Shown here: piece by piece, positions 24,139-33,035 of the stretch
Layout of the letters: every line of letters begins with the position of its first letter
How positions within the stretch are numbered: position 1 is the stretch's first letter
Assembly (NCBI GenBank): GCA_016784735.1
Contig: JADHUC010000105.1
Location: 1 to 33,179 of the forward strand
Source: Pirellulaceae bacterium
GTDB lineage: Bacteria; Planctomycetota; Planctomycetia; Pirellulales; Pirellulaceae
Length of the DNA stretch: 33,179 bases
Reading direction: 5' to 3'
Notes under the pieces: generated by a model
The model's database searches: none
What the model saw: the letters and a program-made list of their open reading frames with translations, nothing else
Told to the model about the DNA's origin: nothing
Made by a program: the position numbers and the translations under genes

Positions 24139-24214
24139 GTAGGTCAGGCTGTGCCTGACGAATTGCGGTGTCACACCGTTCGAACCAGTTTTCGTCAGGC
24201 ACAGCCTGACCTAC
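24139..24214. repeat. Family B hairpin pair (perfect 24-bp inverted repeat)
   Basis: 24139-24162 and 24191-24214 are exact reverse complements (one begins GTAGGTCAGGC, the other ends GCCTGACCTAC). Each half also folds on itself (TCAGGC, TGT, GCCTGA). It fills most of the gap 24109-24255. The GTAGGT terminus is shared with family A. Confidence 0.85.
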
Positions 24215-24255
24215 CGAGAATTGAAGTCTTTTGAGATTGCCTTAGTTAACGGGAT

Positions 24256-27200
24256 TCACTTCGACGGCGTTAGTTCCCACGCCACGACTGTCCGCGGCGG
24301 CAAGATCACGTCACGATGGAAACTGCGTGCTACGGTAAACGATTCGCCTTCGCCATCGCTCTTGACGACAGCCACGCGGACTTGCTCGCTTGATATGCCG
24401 TACTCGGTCACATCCAAATCCAGATGCGTCGCAATCGGCTTGTCGCCCACGTTGACCATCAGCAGTACGGTTCGATTCTCGTTCGGCAATTGCCACGCAC
24501 CGCTCATGGCAACAGGCGTAGTCACCGGCCAGACGCCGTGCCACTGCCAGTCGGCGGTGACGTTGGGGATCTCGCCATGCAACTTGGGCGGACGGGCCAT
24601 CTGGCCGGCGTTGAAATAGCGCCGCAGCCGCCAGCGCAAATGGACGATTTGGCGGAGGAACGCGAAGTCTTCCTTTTCATTCACCACATTCGCGTCGATC
24701 CATCCGATTTGTTCGCCGAACACGAGTTGCTGGCCCGCTTTCATCCGTAAAGCCAGATTCTTGGTCGGACCGCCGCGATAAGCCCGTCCGAACATCTGGA
24801 TGGCTCCACCGTATACGGCCGGGAAGGCCGGAACCTGGCCATCGTACTGCCAGTGCCAGGTCAGGTAGCCGTCAAACCACTTCACGTACGGCTCGGCATT
24901 GCACTCGGTCGTCAACATCCGATCCTCAGGCATCTCGCGTCGAATCGCGTCCATCATCTTCCAGTACGATTCGGTCCACCAATGCCCTCCGCCGATCGGA
25001 TGGCTGTGCGACGCGTCGAAGCACAATCGCGGCTGAGCCGCTGCGATTTGGTCGATATACACTCCGCGAACGCCGCATTCGTTCATCAACCGTAACACGA
25101 TTTCGCGGACCTTCGTCTGCCACAATTCCGTGCTGGGACACATAGCCGCCAGTTCCACCTTGCTGTCGTCCGCCTCTTTACTACCGTAAACTTCGGTGTA
25201 CGGTTCGCCCTGTTCGTCCTTCGTCGCAGCCGGTCGTGCAAGCTTGGTGAACTCGAAGTCCTCGCTACCTTTGTCGCGCGTATCCCACAGCCGGCCGTTG
25301 ATGTAGGGCATGATGTAGATGTCTTTCGACTGCAGCAGCTTGACCGCGTCGGAAAAACCTTCATCGGCAGGGAAGTAGTGAGGGTAATCGTTGTCGAAAG
25401 GAATCTGGTGCCAACTGTACCAGTGAAAGCCGACGGGCAATCCCATCTGCTCGGCAAATTTCTGCAGTAGCGGCAGTCCGCTTTTCGGATCCCCGCCGCC
25501 GAGCCCCCACACGGATAGCTCGCGCATCCACTCCGGTGTGTCCGAGCGCCCATCTTTCGTCAACGATGGATACCACTTGGCATGCTGGCGAACCCACTGG
25601 CGATAGATCACTGCCGCGTCGAACCAGTCTCCGGCCATGTGTTGCCAAACGGCCTGACCACACAATTCAAACCGATTGCCCGGTGCGCCCATGTGTGGCA
25701 CCGGATGTTCAAAGGACAGAATTACTTCGCGCCGGTCGGGTCGGCTTTGGGCGCGGATCTCCTTCGTGCTGCCGCAGGGATCATGCACGCCAGTGTATAA
25801 GCCCGTCGAGCCGTCTTTCGCGTAGGCAGCCATGTACTGCATCGTTGTCCAGCCACTTGGATACCGGCCGCTGGAATTCAGGGCGCGACGCCACGCGTTC
25901 TGTTCAAGCTGGCCGGCAGCGCGAGGAAGGAACAACATCGACTCCGATCCAAGTTCCTTGACAGCGACTTTGGGAAAGACAACACGCCAGAGGCTCCACC
26001 GGTCACTGACGCCTGCGACGGACAGCTTCCAGGCGATCGAACTGGTGGTCGTATCGGGCAATGCTTGCGCAACCACCTCCAATGCACTGAATCGCTCGTC
26101 AATCGGCGCTTTCCACCGAAGTTCGATACCGCGGTCGGCCTCGATCGGAACGACCTCGACTTCGCGCCAGCCGGCATCGGCCGTCAGCCGTACCTCCTCT
26201 TTGGTTTCCACGTCGCGCAGTGCCAACTCGAACAACGGCTCACTACCTGGGGAACTGAGTTGGCAATCTGCCGCCGTGTCGAACAGGCTCAGAAGTCGGA
26301 TACCTCCGTTGCCTCGTTCAAGAATCATGCCCAACTTGCCCGCGTTCAGCACCGACCAGTCGTCCGGCGTTTGGCCCTCGGTGGTCTCGATCGCCTGCTG
26401 GAATCGCCCCGCGTCGGCCAGTTGCGCGGCGCCGGCCGCATACCACCACGTTTGTTGCTTGACGGGCGATTGTTGCTCCGACCACCTGCGCTTCGCCGCG
26501 GCGATCTTCTCGTCCACCGACGCCACGGCCACTTTGACGCTGGCCTTGCTCGGAAGTTCGGCCGCGGCCGAGCGTATTGCCTCGACGACATTGTCAGCCA
26601 TACCAATCCACAGCCACGCCGACCACTGTCGAGTCAGCTCGGGCCATGCCTGCCACGCCCGGGATCCGTGAGCTTGAAGGTAGCTGCCGCCACGATGGTC
26701 GTAAAACAACGCCTGCCCACAATCGAGCATGGCGATGGCGTGATTCCCGTCGACCAGCGCACCCCACTGATTGAAGTGAAAGCCCCGCGTTTCTCCTGTG
26801 AACTTCCCTTGCTCGACCGGCTCGCCGCCTGCCCACTCGGGAAAATCATCGCCGGGGAAGTTCAGTTCGAGGAAATGCGCTTCGCTCCACGGTTTGACCG
26901 GTTGTTGCGATGCGGTCGCGGTCACCCGGACCAGCGGCGAGTCGTGCAGGTAGATCCAATCGTACGTGGCCTCGGGTTTGGATTTGGGATGTCTGTCACC
27001 AGACTGCATATATCGCGAACGAACTCGTACGACCGTGGCCAAGGGACCGGTCGAGACACGCTGCATCACCGGCTGCGGATCGTTCGACAGGCCAAAGCTT
27101 CCCGTCTCAGGATCGTGCACTCGATCGTTCCACCGGAAGCGTTCGAACACCTTGCCCGATGGGACAAACTCGAAGCGACTAGGCAGTCCACCCATCTTCG

Positions 27201-27630
27201 CCGCATCGTGCACGACGCGAAAGGACTTAGTCGCGACCACACCATCAGTCGGCTCGTCGCTTGGCTCGTCGTTATCGAACGAAACCGCGAGCCCGGCGTT
27301 ACCGCCGACCGGCAGTCTGAGAATCAAAGTGCCGGCCACGCGCGTTTTCGGATCATAGTTTGCTCCCGGAACGAACTGAACAGGTACGGATGCGCCATCC
27401 GCGATCTGCCTTGCGCGCACGCTGTGGGGCTCGACGCGGCCGACCTTGCACCAGCGCGCTGCGTCGGTCAGATCGACGTCGGCGACTACCAAGCCGTGAT
27501 CGGGAGCATCATCGACGCCTAACAGAATGTCCTCTGATCGCGAGCGAGGACAGAGGCATGCCAAGGTAAGGAACACCAAGAGCATAACGTCATACCGACG
27601 AATATTCACCTTCATCCTCCTATTCCGCAT
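24256..27630 (-). CDS. Large exported DUF6259-like putative glycoside hydrolase
   Basis: 1124 residues from ATG 27630, with GAGG 9 nt upstream. The in-frame ATG at 27615 lies directly against an AGGAGG, which is too close to serve it. Signal peptide: RRYDVMLLVFLTLACLC. The N-terminal half is beta-rich. A TIM-barrel-like region spans about residues 690-1000: VWGLGGGDPKSGLPLLQKFA, GLPVGFHWYSWHQIPFDNDY, IYIMPYINGRLWDTRD, then GVRGVYIDQIA with an Asp near 860 and LTTECNAEPY with a Glu near 907 as possible catalytic residues. The C-terminus is a beta-sandwich. The resemblance is to DUF6259 proteins from memory; its substrate is unknown. It lies between the patatin-like gene and the beta-sandwich gene, all on the minus strand. 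Confidence 0.87.
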   Translation of the reverse strand: MRNRRMKVNIRRYDVMLLVFLTLACLCPRSRSEDILLGVDDAPDHGLVVADVDLTDAARWCKVGRVEPHSVRARQIADGASVPVQFVPGANYDPKTRVAGTLILRLPVGGNAGLAVSFDNDEPSDEPTDGVVATKSFRVVHDAAKMGGLPSRFEFVPSGKVFERFRWNDRVHDPETGSFGLSNDPQPVMQRVSTGPLATVVRVRSRYMQSGDRHPKSKPEATYDWIYLHDSPLVRVTATASQQPVKPWSEAHFLELNFPGDDFPEWAGGEPVEQGKFTGETRGFHFNQWGALVDGNHAIAMLDCGQALFYDHRGGSYLQAHGSRAWQAWPELTRQWSAWLWIGMADNVVEAIRSAAAELPSKASVKVAVASVDEKIAAAKRRWSEQQSPVKQQTWWYAAGAAQLADAGRFQQAIETTEGQTPDDWSVLNAGKLGMILERGNGGIRLLSLFDTAADCQLSSPGSEPLFELALRDVETKEEVRLTADAGWREVEVVPIEADRGIELRWKAPIDERFSALEVVAQALPDTTTSSIAWKLSVAGVSDRWSLWRVVFPKVAVKELGSESMLFLPRAAGQLEQNAWRRALNSSGRYPSGWTTMQYMAAYAKDGSTGLYTGVHDPCGSTKEIRAQSRPDRREVILSFEHPVPHMGAPGNRFELCGQAVWQHMAGDWFDAAVIYRQWVRQHAKWYPSLTKDGRSDTPEWMRELSVWGLGGGDPKSGLPLLQKFAEQMGLPVGFHWYSWHQIPFDNDYPHYFPADEGFSDAVKLLQSKDIYIMPYINGRLWDTRDKGSEDFEFTKLARPAATKDEQGEPYTEVYGSKEADDSKVELAAMCPSTELWQTKVREIVLRLMNECGVRGVYIDQIAAAQPRLCFDASHSHPIGGGHWWTESYWKMMDAIRREMPEDRMLTTECNAEPYVKWFDGYLTWHWQYDGQVPAFPAVYGGAIQMFGRAYRGGPTKNLALRMKAGQQLVFGEQIGWIDANVVNEKEDFAFLRQIVHLRWRLRRYFNAGQMARPPKLHGEIPNVTADWQWHGVWPVTTPVAMSGAWQLPNENRTVLLMVNVGDKPIATHLDLDVTEYGISSEQVRVAVVKSDGEGESFTVARSFHRDVILPPRTVVAWELTPSK

Positions 27631-27658
27631 TTCCGCTGTCCTCAACAGTCGCTCCCAT

Positions 27659-27720
27659 GATTTTGCCCACAAATAGTTTTGCCTTCTCTTCATCGGGAAA
27701 AATAATTGTTGGGCAAAATC
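27659..27720. repeat. Inverted repeat upstream of the DUF6259-like gene
   Basis: Perfect 11-bp arms GATTTTGCCCA (27659-27669) and TGGGCAAAATC (27710-27720), separated by 40 nt of AT-rich sequence. It lies between the patatin-like stop and the DUF6259-like start, so it may be an operator or a terminator. Confidence 0.5.
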
Positions 27721-27778
27721 GTAAAACCATAAGAGGGTCGCAGTCCGTCGGCATTATGCTAACACATGGCGAGTGGTG

Positions 27779-29017
27779 TTACTTCACTTTGGCTAGTTTC
27801 CCGCGCAGTTGCTTGTAATCGGGCCAATTGAAGCCCTTCAGCCAAGCGACGGCCGCTTTCACACCACGTGTGAACAGATCCACCTTTGCTTCGGGCGTAA
27901 GGAAGAAGTTCAGCCAGTTGTGTGGGCCGGTGGGGATCTCGGTCACCAGACGTGCGAAATCGGGATTCCGAGCGATGAAGTCAAAGTCGTTGCAGTGCCG
28001 CGCGGCGTTGAATACCGACATCAATAGCTGAGTCGGCTTCTCGATCTTGTTGACTTCGTCGCGGGCCGTGCCGAGTCGCGCGCCGAATGTGGGGGCCGAG
28101 GGCATGCCTTTTGCATTTGGATCGTGAAACAGATCGACGGGGAAGTTCGACATGATTCCGCCGTCGATGAAGACGATTTCCTTAGGGACAGGCCCCTTGT
28201 AACCCACCTTCTTCCATTCACGCAGCGCGGGCACGCCCTTCGGCAACCGCTTCACTCGGTACGGGTGGAAGAAGAGTGGAATCGACATCGACGCGCGAAC
28301 GAAATGCGCGGGATTGACTTTGTTGGGCTCTTTGAAGTACAGGTTGGCCATCTCAGGAAAAACGGCCTTGGTCTCGGTCGTGACGTCGGCTGCGACGATT
28401 TTCAAGCACGCGGCCGCTTCGTCAGCCGACAGGCTTTTACCGCTGCGCAGGCGAAGGTCGGGCGGCAGATCGCGGAACCGTTTGTTCAAGTCCGCGACTG
28501 TGCGAATACCTGCTCCTTTCAATTGTGTGGCGACCCATTTGAAGAAACAGTCGCCCGGATTCAGACCGAGGTCTTCGCGCAGATTGTCGAGAACCTGCAT
28601 GGCCTTCCAGCCTAGCTTGACGGGCCCGGCACCTTCGAGCATGGTCTTGACGAAGTCTTTCGCATCGCTGTCGCCGTCGACAAACTCGAACATTTCCAGT
28701 TCGGCCAGGATTTCCAGGGCCTGCACGCTTTTTGCGTTGGCTGGTTTGTCCAAGGCCGCGATCATGGTGGCGGTGATGGCGCCGGCCGAGGTGCCGCCCA
28801 CACCGAGGAACCGGATTCCGACGCTTTCCAAGGCGTATGTGTAGCCGATCAACGCGATGCCAAGTACTCCGCCGCCCTCCATCACCAGATCGACGTATTG
28901 ATGCCCTTCGCCATCGATAATGTCCGAGACCACGGGACGCTTCTTCGTCCAATAGTCATTCAATTCGTCGAGCGTGTGAACGACGCCGGCAGCTTCGGTG
29001 AAGTCAGTGATTTCCAT
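27779..29017 (-). CDS. Patatin-like phospholipase / acyl hydrolase
   Basis: 412 residues from ATG 29017, with AGGAG at a 7-nt spacing. The oxyanion-hole loop is EGGGVLGIALIGYTYALE, the nucleophile elbow is GTSAG (Ser77) and the catalytic Asp is D285 in VFIDGGIMSNFP. This is the Ser-Asp dyad order of the patatin family. No signal peptide is visible, so it probably acts in the cytoplasm or at the membrane. It would hydrolyse phospholipids or other acyl esters. It belongs to no obvious pathway in the surrounding glycan genes. Its stop is followed by an AT-rich intergenic region. Confidence 0.92.
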   Translation of the reverse strand: MEITDFTEAAGVVHTLDELNDYWTKKRPVVSDIIDGEGHQYVDLVMEGGGVLGIALIGYTYALESVGIRFLGVGGTSAGAITATMIAALDKPANAKSVQALEILAELEMFEFVDGDSDAKDFVKTMLEGAGPVKLGWKAMQVLDNLREDLGLNPGDCFFKWVATQLKGAGIRTVADLNKRFRDLPPDLRLRSGKSLSADEAAACLKIVAADVTTETKAVFPEMANLYFKEPNKVNPAHFVRASMSIPLFFHPYRVKRLPKGVPALREWKKVGYKGPVPKEIVFIDGGIMSNFPVDLFHDPNAKGMPSAPTFGARLGTARDEVNKIEKPTQLLMSVFNAARHCNDFDFIARNPDFARLVTEIPTGPHNWLNFFLTPEAKVDLFTRGVKAAVAWLKGFNWPDYKQLRGKLAKVK

Positions 29018-29068
29018 GGTAGCGCTCCTGTAATCGTTCGCGGGCCGAGCCAACAATCCGATCCCATA

Positions 29069-29188
29069 GCCTATCATATAGGCCTACGCCATTCTTCACA
29101 TCGACAGCAAAGTATCGATGTTGCGGAAGGCCGAAGAATGGCAGGGGAATGGGGGCAAGGGAATGCTCCGTTGTGGAATTCCCCTGCC
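29069..29188. repeat. Stacked palindromes between patatin-like and GH42-like genes
   Basis: GCCTAT and ATAGGC (29069-29083) form a small hairpin. Arms 29088-29097 and 29133-29142 (GCCATTCTTC, GAAGAATGGC) enclose ACATCGA and TCGATGT. Arms 29140-29150 and 29178-29188 (GGCAGGGGAAT, ATTCCCCTGCC) follow. The motif GAATGG recurs within it. It occupies most of the 198-nt gap. Confidence 0.65.
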
Positions 29189-29215
29189 GGATTCTGACCG
29201 CACCGCCTCGCTGCT

Positions 29216-31498
29216 TCAGTGTTTCAGCAGAAGAAGCCAGCTCTGGCGCTCCGCAAGCTCCACGTCTACCTCGCTGACATCCGTCGCGAGGATTTCACCT
29301 GTGAACCCGTCCTCAATCGTCGACGGACGCCTCAATCGTATCGTCCGCCGTCCTGGATCGACGACGGTGACGCTGAGGAGCGAGTTATTCGCGTAGACGA
29401 CGGCATCCTCATCCACATAAACGTGCACGCCAGCCCTCTTCGCCAACGCCCTTAGCACCGACGGCGCAACGCACGGAGCGGCAGAATAAGCGCTCGTCCA
29501 GCCATCCAGCTTCTTGACGCACAGTGCGGCACGATTCGTTGCGGTATCGAAACCCAGCACATCCACCGTTTCATCCTCGACGTGGAATGTCGGCGAGATC
29601 TTGCCTTCGCCAAACGAGGCAGGCCCGACCGGCGAACTCGTCCCGTAGGATACTTCGTCGTCGACCAGTGATCCATCACCGGGCACGGTGACGTTGACTG
29701 GCCGCCGCTCGTCTTCTGCAACGATACGCATGCCCGTCAGTTCGTGCATGGCCTCCGGTCCGGACACGTACCCCGGCGCATAAACGAACAATCCCATGGC
29801 GTGATCCTCACGTAGTCGTCCATGAATCGCCGCTATCTGTTCCCGAGTCGGCTGGAACAGGTTGAGGAAAATCCAGAGTTTCTTTCTTGGCAGGGCCTCC
29901 ATGTCGCGGAGCGTGACCAGGTCGAAAGGAGTGCCCATGCTTCCCAACGCCGCGATCTGGCCAAGAATCAACCAGGTATTCACCTGCGTATGCAGTGCTT
30001 GGCTGGTGAACGCATCGGGGTCGATCACGACAGCCACTTCGCTCGCGGACGACCGATCCATCCTCAGGACTCTGTCTGCCACGGCGACTTGCATCCGGAT
30101 CTCTTCGGCCAGGCGAGGATCGTTGTACCAGCCGCCACTCATATCAAAGTAGGAATGACCGCAACCGCGAGTGAGAACGGCACCCAACTGACGCCGCAGC
30201 AGTGCAATCGTCTCATCGGGCGTCTGACGGCGGTCGATCTGGTCGGCCTTGACGTTGGGAACGTCCATCACGCGGAAGGTCCGCAAGTCGTTTTCGTTGC
30301 ACCAGAGTTTGCCGTTCACGTGAAAGCTGTCGACCACCGACATGAACGTGCTATAGCCGCCCGGCTTGAGTGAACGATGGGAATAGAGAGCGGGACTGAA
30401 GAAGTAGTCGACGTGGGGCGAGCGCGTCAATCGGTCGATGGCCAGATGCCCGGCCGTGAGGATTCTTGGCTCGTGAAACTGAACGACGTAGCCGTAGAAG
30501 GCCCCGCAGAGCCAGTTGTCTTGTGATTCCTTTTTGACGATCTTGCTGTAGTGCTCGATCGTGTCCGCCGTGAGATCGGAGAGGAATCGCCACCAATCAG
30601 CGACACGGCAGCCGCGGGACGCATCGACGAAGTCGTTGTGCGCGGCCGCCACGATCTCGTGCGGCGTGGGAGGCGAAATCGTGTCAAAGGTCACTGTTGT
30701 ATCCTTCCAGGCCGCCTGGAGGAGTTCTTCTGTTTCATACCGCCCGCGGACCCAGTCGCGAAAAGCCGCCTCGGCCGGTGCGGAGTAGTCCGTAAGTACG
30801 CCGCCCGTGTTCGATCCGAACATCATCCATTCTTCGGTGACACCGGCGCACACCATCAGTCCGATGATCCGATCCGAATACGACGCGCCGCGTAGATGCC
30901 GGACGAAGCGGCGAAGAACTTCGCCCATGTCGCCGCGCCAGCGGTCGGAAGCCCATGAACCGGGACGAAAACCAGGCTTCTCCTCGTAGTCGGCCGTCTT
31001 GTTCTCCGCCGTCATGGCGACCATGCACTGCTCCGGATTCGCTTCGGCCCACCACGGCGGACAGGCCACATAGCAGCGGATCAGCAGCCTGGCATCCGGA
31101 CAAGCCGAAAGAACGCGAGTGGCATGAGCATCGCACTCGGTGAAGTCAGTAGTATCGGGATCCGGCCACGATGTGGCGGTCAGGCCGTAAGGATGAAAGC
31201 CGCAGCACGTGTCGAAACTAAACAAATCGACGCCTGCTTTCGCAAAGGGTCGCAGATACTCCTCCTCCAGCGCGTACGTCATATACATCAGGCCGTTCGA
31301 AGGTTGTCCATCCAGGACGATTGCCGGCGCCCCGTTATGCTGTTCGACTCGCGCGCGGATCGGCTTACCGCTAGGAGCCGCACGGACGGTGAGGTGTCCC
31401 CCCTTAGATTCTACCACATGTCCCTGGCAAATTTTACAACTTGCGTTTTCGAAAGACTTGGCTGCTAGCGGGGAGAAAGCCATTGGTTGAAACGACAT
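29216..31498 (-). CDS. GH42-like putative glycoside hydrolase, 5' end displaced by an insertion sequence
   Basis: The open frame gives 760 residues, but the first 32 codons (31401-31498) are antisense insertion-sequence DNA and the ATG has no ribosome site. Native sequence begins at GHLTVRAAPSGKPIRARVEQ. A clan GH-A barrel is suggested by EEEYLRPFAKAGVDLFSFDT, ARLLIRCYVACPPWWAEANP, a probable acid/base Glu in GVTEEWMMFG (E222/E223) and a probable nucleophile in LWCNENDLRTF (E402). Later parts look like a trimerisation-type domain and a C-terminal beta domain. Joining this frame to the right flank of the element (33036-33179) gives an uninterrupted frame, so the native protein was longer. The present gene is probably inactive unless rescued from inside the element. 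Confidence 0.82.
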   Translation of the reverse strand: MSFQPMAFSPLAAKSFENASCKICQGHVVESKGGHLTVRAAPSGKPIRARVEQHNGAPAIVLDGQPSNGLMYMTYALEEEYLRPFAKAGVDLFSFDTCCGFHPYGLTATSWPDPDTTDFTECDAHATRVLSACPDARLLIRCYVACPPWWAEANPEQCMVAMTAENKTADYEEKPGFRPGSWASDRWRGDMGEVLRRFVRHLRGASYSDRIIGLMVCAGVTEEWMMFGSNTGGVLTDYSAPAEAAFRDWVRGRYETEELLQAAWKDTTVTFDTISPPTPHEIVAAAHNDFVDASRGCRVADWWRFLSDLTADTIEHYSKIVKKESQDNWLCGAFYGYVVQFHEPRILTAGHLAIDRLTRSPHVDYFFSPALYSHRSLKPGGYSTFMSVVDSFHVNGKLWCNENDLRTFRVMDVPNVKADQIDRRQTPDETIALLRRQLGAVLTRGCGHSYFDMSGGWYNDPRLAEEIRMQVAVADRVLRMDRSSASEVAVVIDPDAFTSQALHTQVNTWLILGQIAALGSMGTPFDLVTLRDMEALPRKKLWIFLNLFQPTREQIAAIHGRLREDHAMGLFVYAPGYVSGPEAMHELTGMRIVAEDERRPVNVTVPGDGSLVDDEVSYGTSSPVGPASFGEGKISPTFHVEDETVDVLGFDTATNRAALCVKKLDGWTSAYSAAPCVAPSVLRALAKRAGVHVYVDEDAVVYANNSLLSVTVVDPGRRTIRLRRPSTIEDGFTGEILATDVSEVDVELAERQSWLLLLKH
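31395..31400. repeat. Left target-site duplication TGTCCC
   Basis: TGTCCC directly abuts the left inverted repeat and is repeated exactly at 33030-33035 against the right one. Six base pairs is shorter than the 9 bp of Tn5. Confidence 0.75.
31401..31419 (+). repeat. Left terminal inverted repeat of the IS
   Basis: 19 bp, CCCTTAGATTCTACCACAT, pairs with 33011-33029 (17 of 19). Nineteen bp is also the length of Tn5 end sequences. Confidence 0.85.
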
Positions 31499-31556
31499 GG
31501 GGCGCCAGCGGCAGTCTTGTCATTTTTTCAGAATGATGTGCATGGCGTGAAGCGTT

Positions 31557-31593
31557 GTAGGCTGGTGCGTAAAACTGTTACGAGTCAGCCTAC
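31557..31593 (+). other. Hairpin in the transposase leader
   Basis: Outer arms GTAGGCTG (31557-31564) and CAGCCTAC (31586-31593), with inner arms GTAA (31569) and TTAC (31578), separated by symmetric 4-nt internal loops. It lies about 13 nt before the ribosome site AAGGA of the transposase gene. In Tn5 and Tn10 such structures limit translation of read-through transcripts; the same role here is inference. Confidence 0.5.
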
Positions 31594-31619
31594 GAACACT
31601 CCTCAAAGGATGCCAAGCC

Positions 31620-33026
31620 ATGTCTTCGTTATGCGAAACGGATGTCAGTCTAGGGCAAACTGTCTTCGGTCATGCAGAGTTGGGAGACCGGCGCCGCACG
31701 GCGCGATTGGTCACTACGTTCGACCTGATGCAAAAGCATCCTGGTGGAACGCTGCCAGACAAACTGGCTTCTCCTGCCGATTTACGGGCGTTCTACCGTC
31801 TCTGCGATTGCGAGGAGGTGACGCATGCTGCGTTGCTCGCTGCAGCGCGGCAACACACGTTGACGAAAATCGCTGACTGTCCCGGACCGGTGTTGATTCT
31901 ACACGACGCTACGGAACTTGATTACACATCGCTCGAGTCGCTGGCCGGCGACTTGGGACAGATCGGCAAGGGAAGTGGTCGTGGTTATGTTTGCCAGAAT
32001 GTGTTGGCGGTCGCGGCTGACACGGGAGAGGTGCTGGGACTGATGGATCAGATCCTCCATCACCGCGACGAGGTCTCCGAAGATGAAACTCTGACCGAAC
32101 TTCGCGAGCGGGAGACACGTGAGAGCCTGTTGTGGATACACGGAACGAAGAACCTGCCCGCGGACGCAAAGCTAATCGATGTGGCCGACCGGGGAGCCGA
32201 TACGTTCGAGTTCCTGGAACATGAATCCAAGAGCAGCCGGCGGTTTGTTATTCGCGCTTGTAAGGTGCGCAAGGTCTATGCAGGCCACGAGCCGGTTGGC
32301 CCTCGTCGCTACTTAAAGGAGTATCTTGGGAGCCTACCGGAACTAGGGCGATTTACGATGAAGGTTCAAGCTCAAGCAGGTCGCAAGGCTCGCAAGAAGG
32401 CAGAGTTCATCGTGCGTGGTGGATCGCTGCTGGTTTGTCCGCCACACGCCAAACACGGCCACCATGGCAATGAGCCATTGCCGCTGTTCGTGGTCCAGGT
32501 GATCGAGGTCAATCCACCGGCCGGCGAAAAAGCCATTGAGTGGACGTTGCTAACGAACGAATCCGTGCGAGGTTTCCAGGACGCATGGCGCGTCGTAGAT
32601 TGGTACGAACGCAGGTGGATCATCGAAGAGTTTCATAAAGCCAAGAAGACGGGATGTCGAATCGAGGACATGCAGTTCACGTCGCTTGATCGACTGGAGC
32701 CAGCGATTGCGTTAGTTTCGCTGGTAGCCGTAACGCTTCTCAACCTGCGTGACGCCAGTCGTCGCCCGGATGCCAAAACTCGCCGCGCCACCTCCATCAT
32801 GGCAGCCGATTACGTGAAGGTACTGAGTACTTGGCGTTACCGCAACTCAAAGGAAGGCATGACGGTCCACGAGTTCTTCTACGCATTGGCGCGTCTGGGC
32901 GGTCACCAGAACCGAAAGAGTGACGGCCAGCCCGGCTGGCTTGTTCTCTGGCGAGGATGGACGAAACTCCAAGCCATGCTCGACGGATATGATGTCGCTA
33001 GACGAACGAGATGTGGTAAAACCTAA
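31620..33026 (+). CDS. IS4-family (Tn5-like) DDE transposase
   Basis: 468 residues, close to Tn5 transposase (476). The start ATG 31620 follows AAGGA by 9 nt. The catalytic triad can be placed at D96 (LILHDATELDY), D190 (IDVADRGAD) and E336 within WYERRWIIEEFHKAKKTG. That segment fits the YREK signature (Y-x2-R-x3-E-x6-K) exactly. The N-terminus (GQTVFGHAELGDRRRTARLV) matches the Tn5-type DNA-binding start. The stop codon TAA lies inside the right inverted repeat. It cuts and pastes the element; no frameshift or damage is seen, so it is probably active. Confidence 0.95.
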   Translation: MSSLCETDVSLGQTVFGHAELGDRRRTARLVTTFDLMQKHPGGTLPDKLASPADLRAFYRLCDCEEVTHAALLAAARQHTLTKIADCPGPVLILHDATELDYTSLESLAGDLGQIGKGSGRGYVCQNVLAVAADTGEVLGLMDQILHHRDEVSEDETLTELRERETRESLLWIHGTKNLPADAKLIDVADRGADTFEFLEHESKSSRRFVIRACKVRKVYAGHEPVGPRRYLKEYLGSLPELGRFTMKVQAQAGRKARKKAEFIVRGGSLLVCPPHAKHGHHGNEPLPLFVVQVIEVNPPAGEKAIEWTLLTNESVRGFQDAWRVVDWYERRWIIEEFHKAKKTGCRIEDMQFTSLDRLEPAIALVSLVAVTLLNLRDASRRPDAKTRRATSIMAADYVKVLSTWRYRNSKEGMTVHEFFYALARLGGHQNRKSDGQPGWLVLWRGWTKLQAMLDGYDVARRTRCGKT

Positions 33027-33029
33027 GGG
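33011..33029 (-). repeat. Right terminal inverted repeat of the IS
   Basis: 19 bp, ATGTGGTAAAACCTAAGGG, containing the transposase stop codon TAA at 33024-33026. Confidence 0.85.
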
Positions 33030-33035
33030 TGTCCC
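33030..33035. repeat. Right target-site duplication TGTCCC
   Basis: Identical to 31395-31400 and directly abutting the right inverted repeat. Confidence 0.75.

Larger units (their letters stand above)
31401..33029 (+). mobile_element. Complete IS4/Tn5-like insertion sequence (1629 bp)
   Basis: Terminal 19-bp inverted repeats are CCCTTAGATTCTACCACAT at 31401-31419 and its complement with two changes at 33011-33029. A 6-bp direct repeat TGTCCC flanks both ends. It encodes one intact transposase. The element interrupts the GH42-like gene in the opposite orientation. The match of ends, direct repeat and split reading frame makes the boundaries firm, although no second copy is visible here. Confidence 0.88.

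Noticed and set aside
26065..27522. Plus-strand open frame (485 codons) opposite the DUF6259-like gene
   Set aside because: No motif or plausible start site; antisense to a gene with a signal peptide and barrel motifs.
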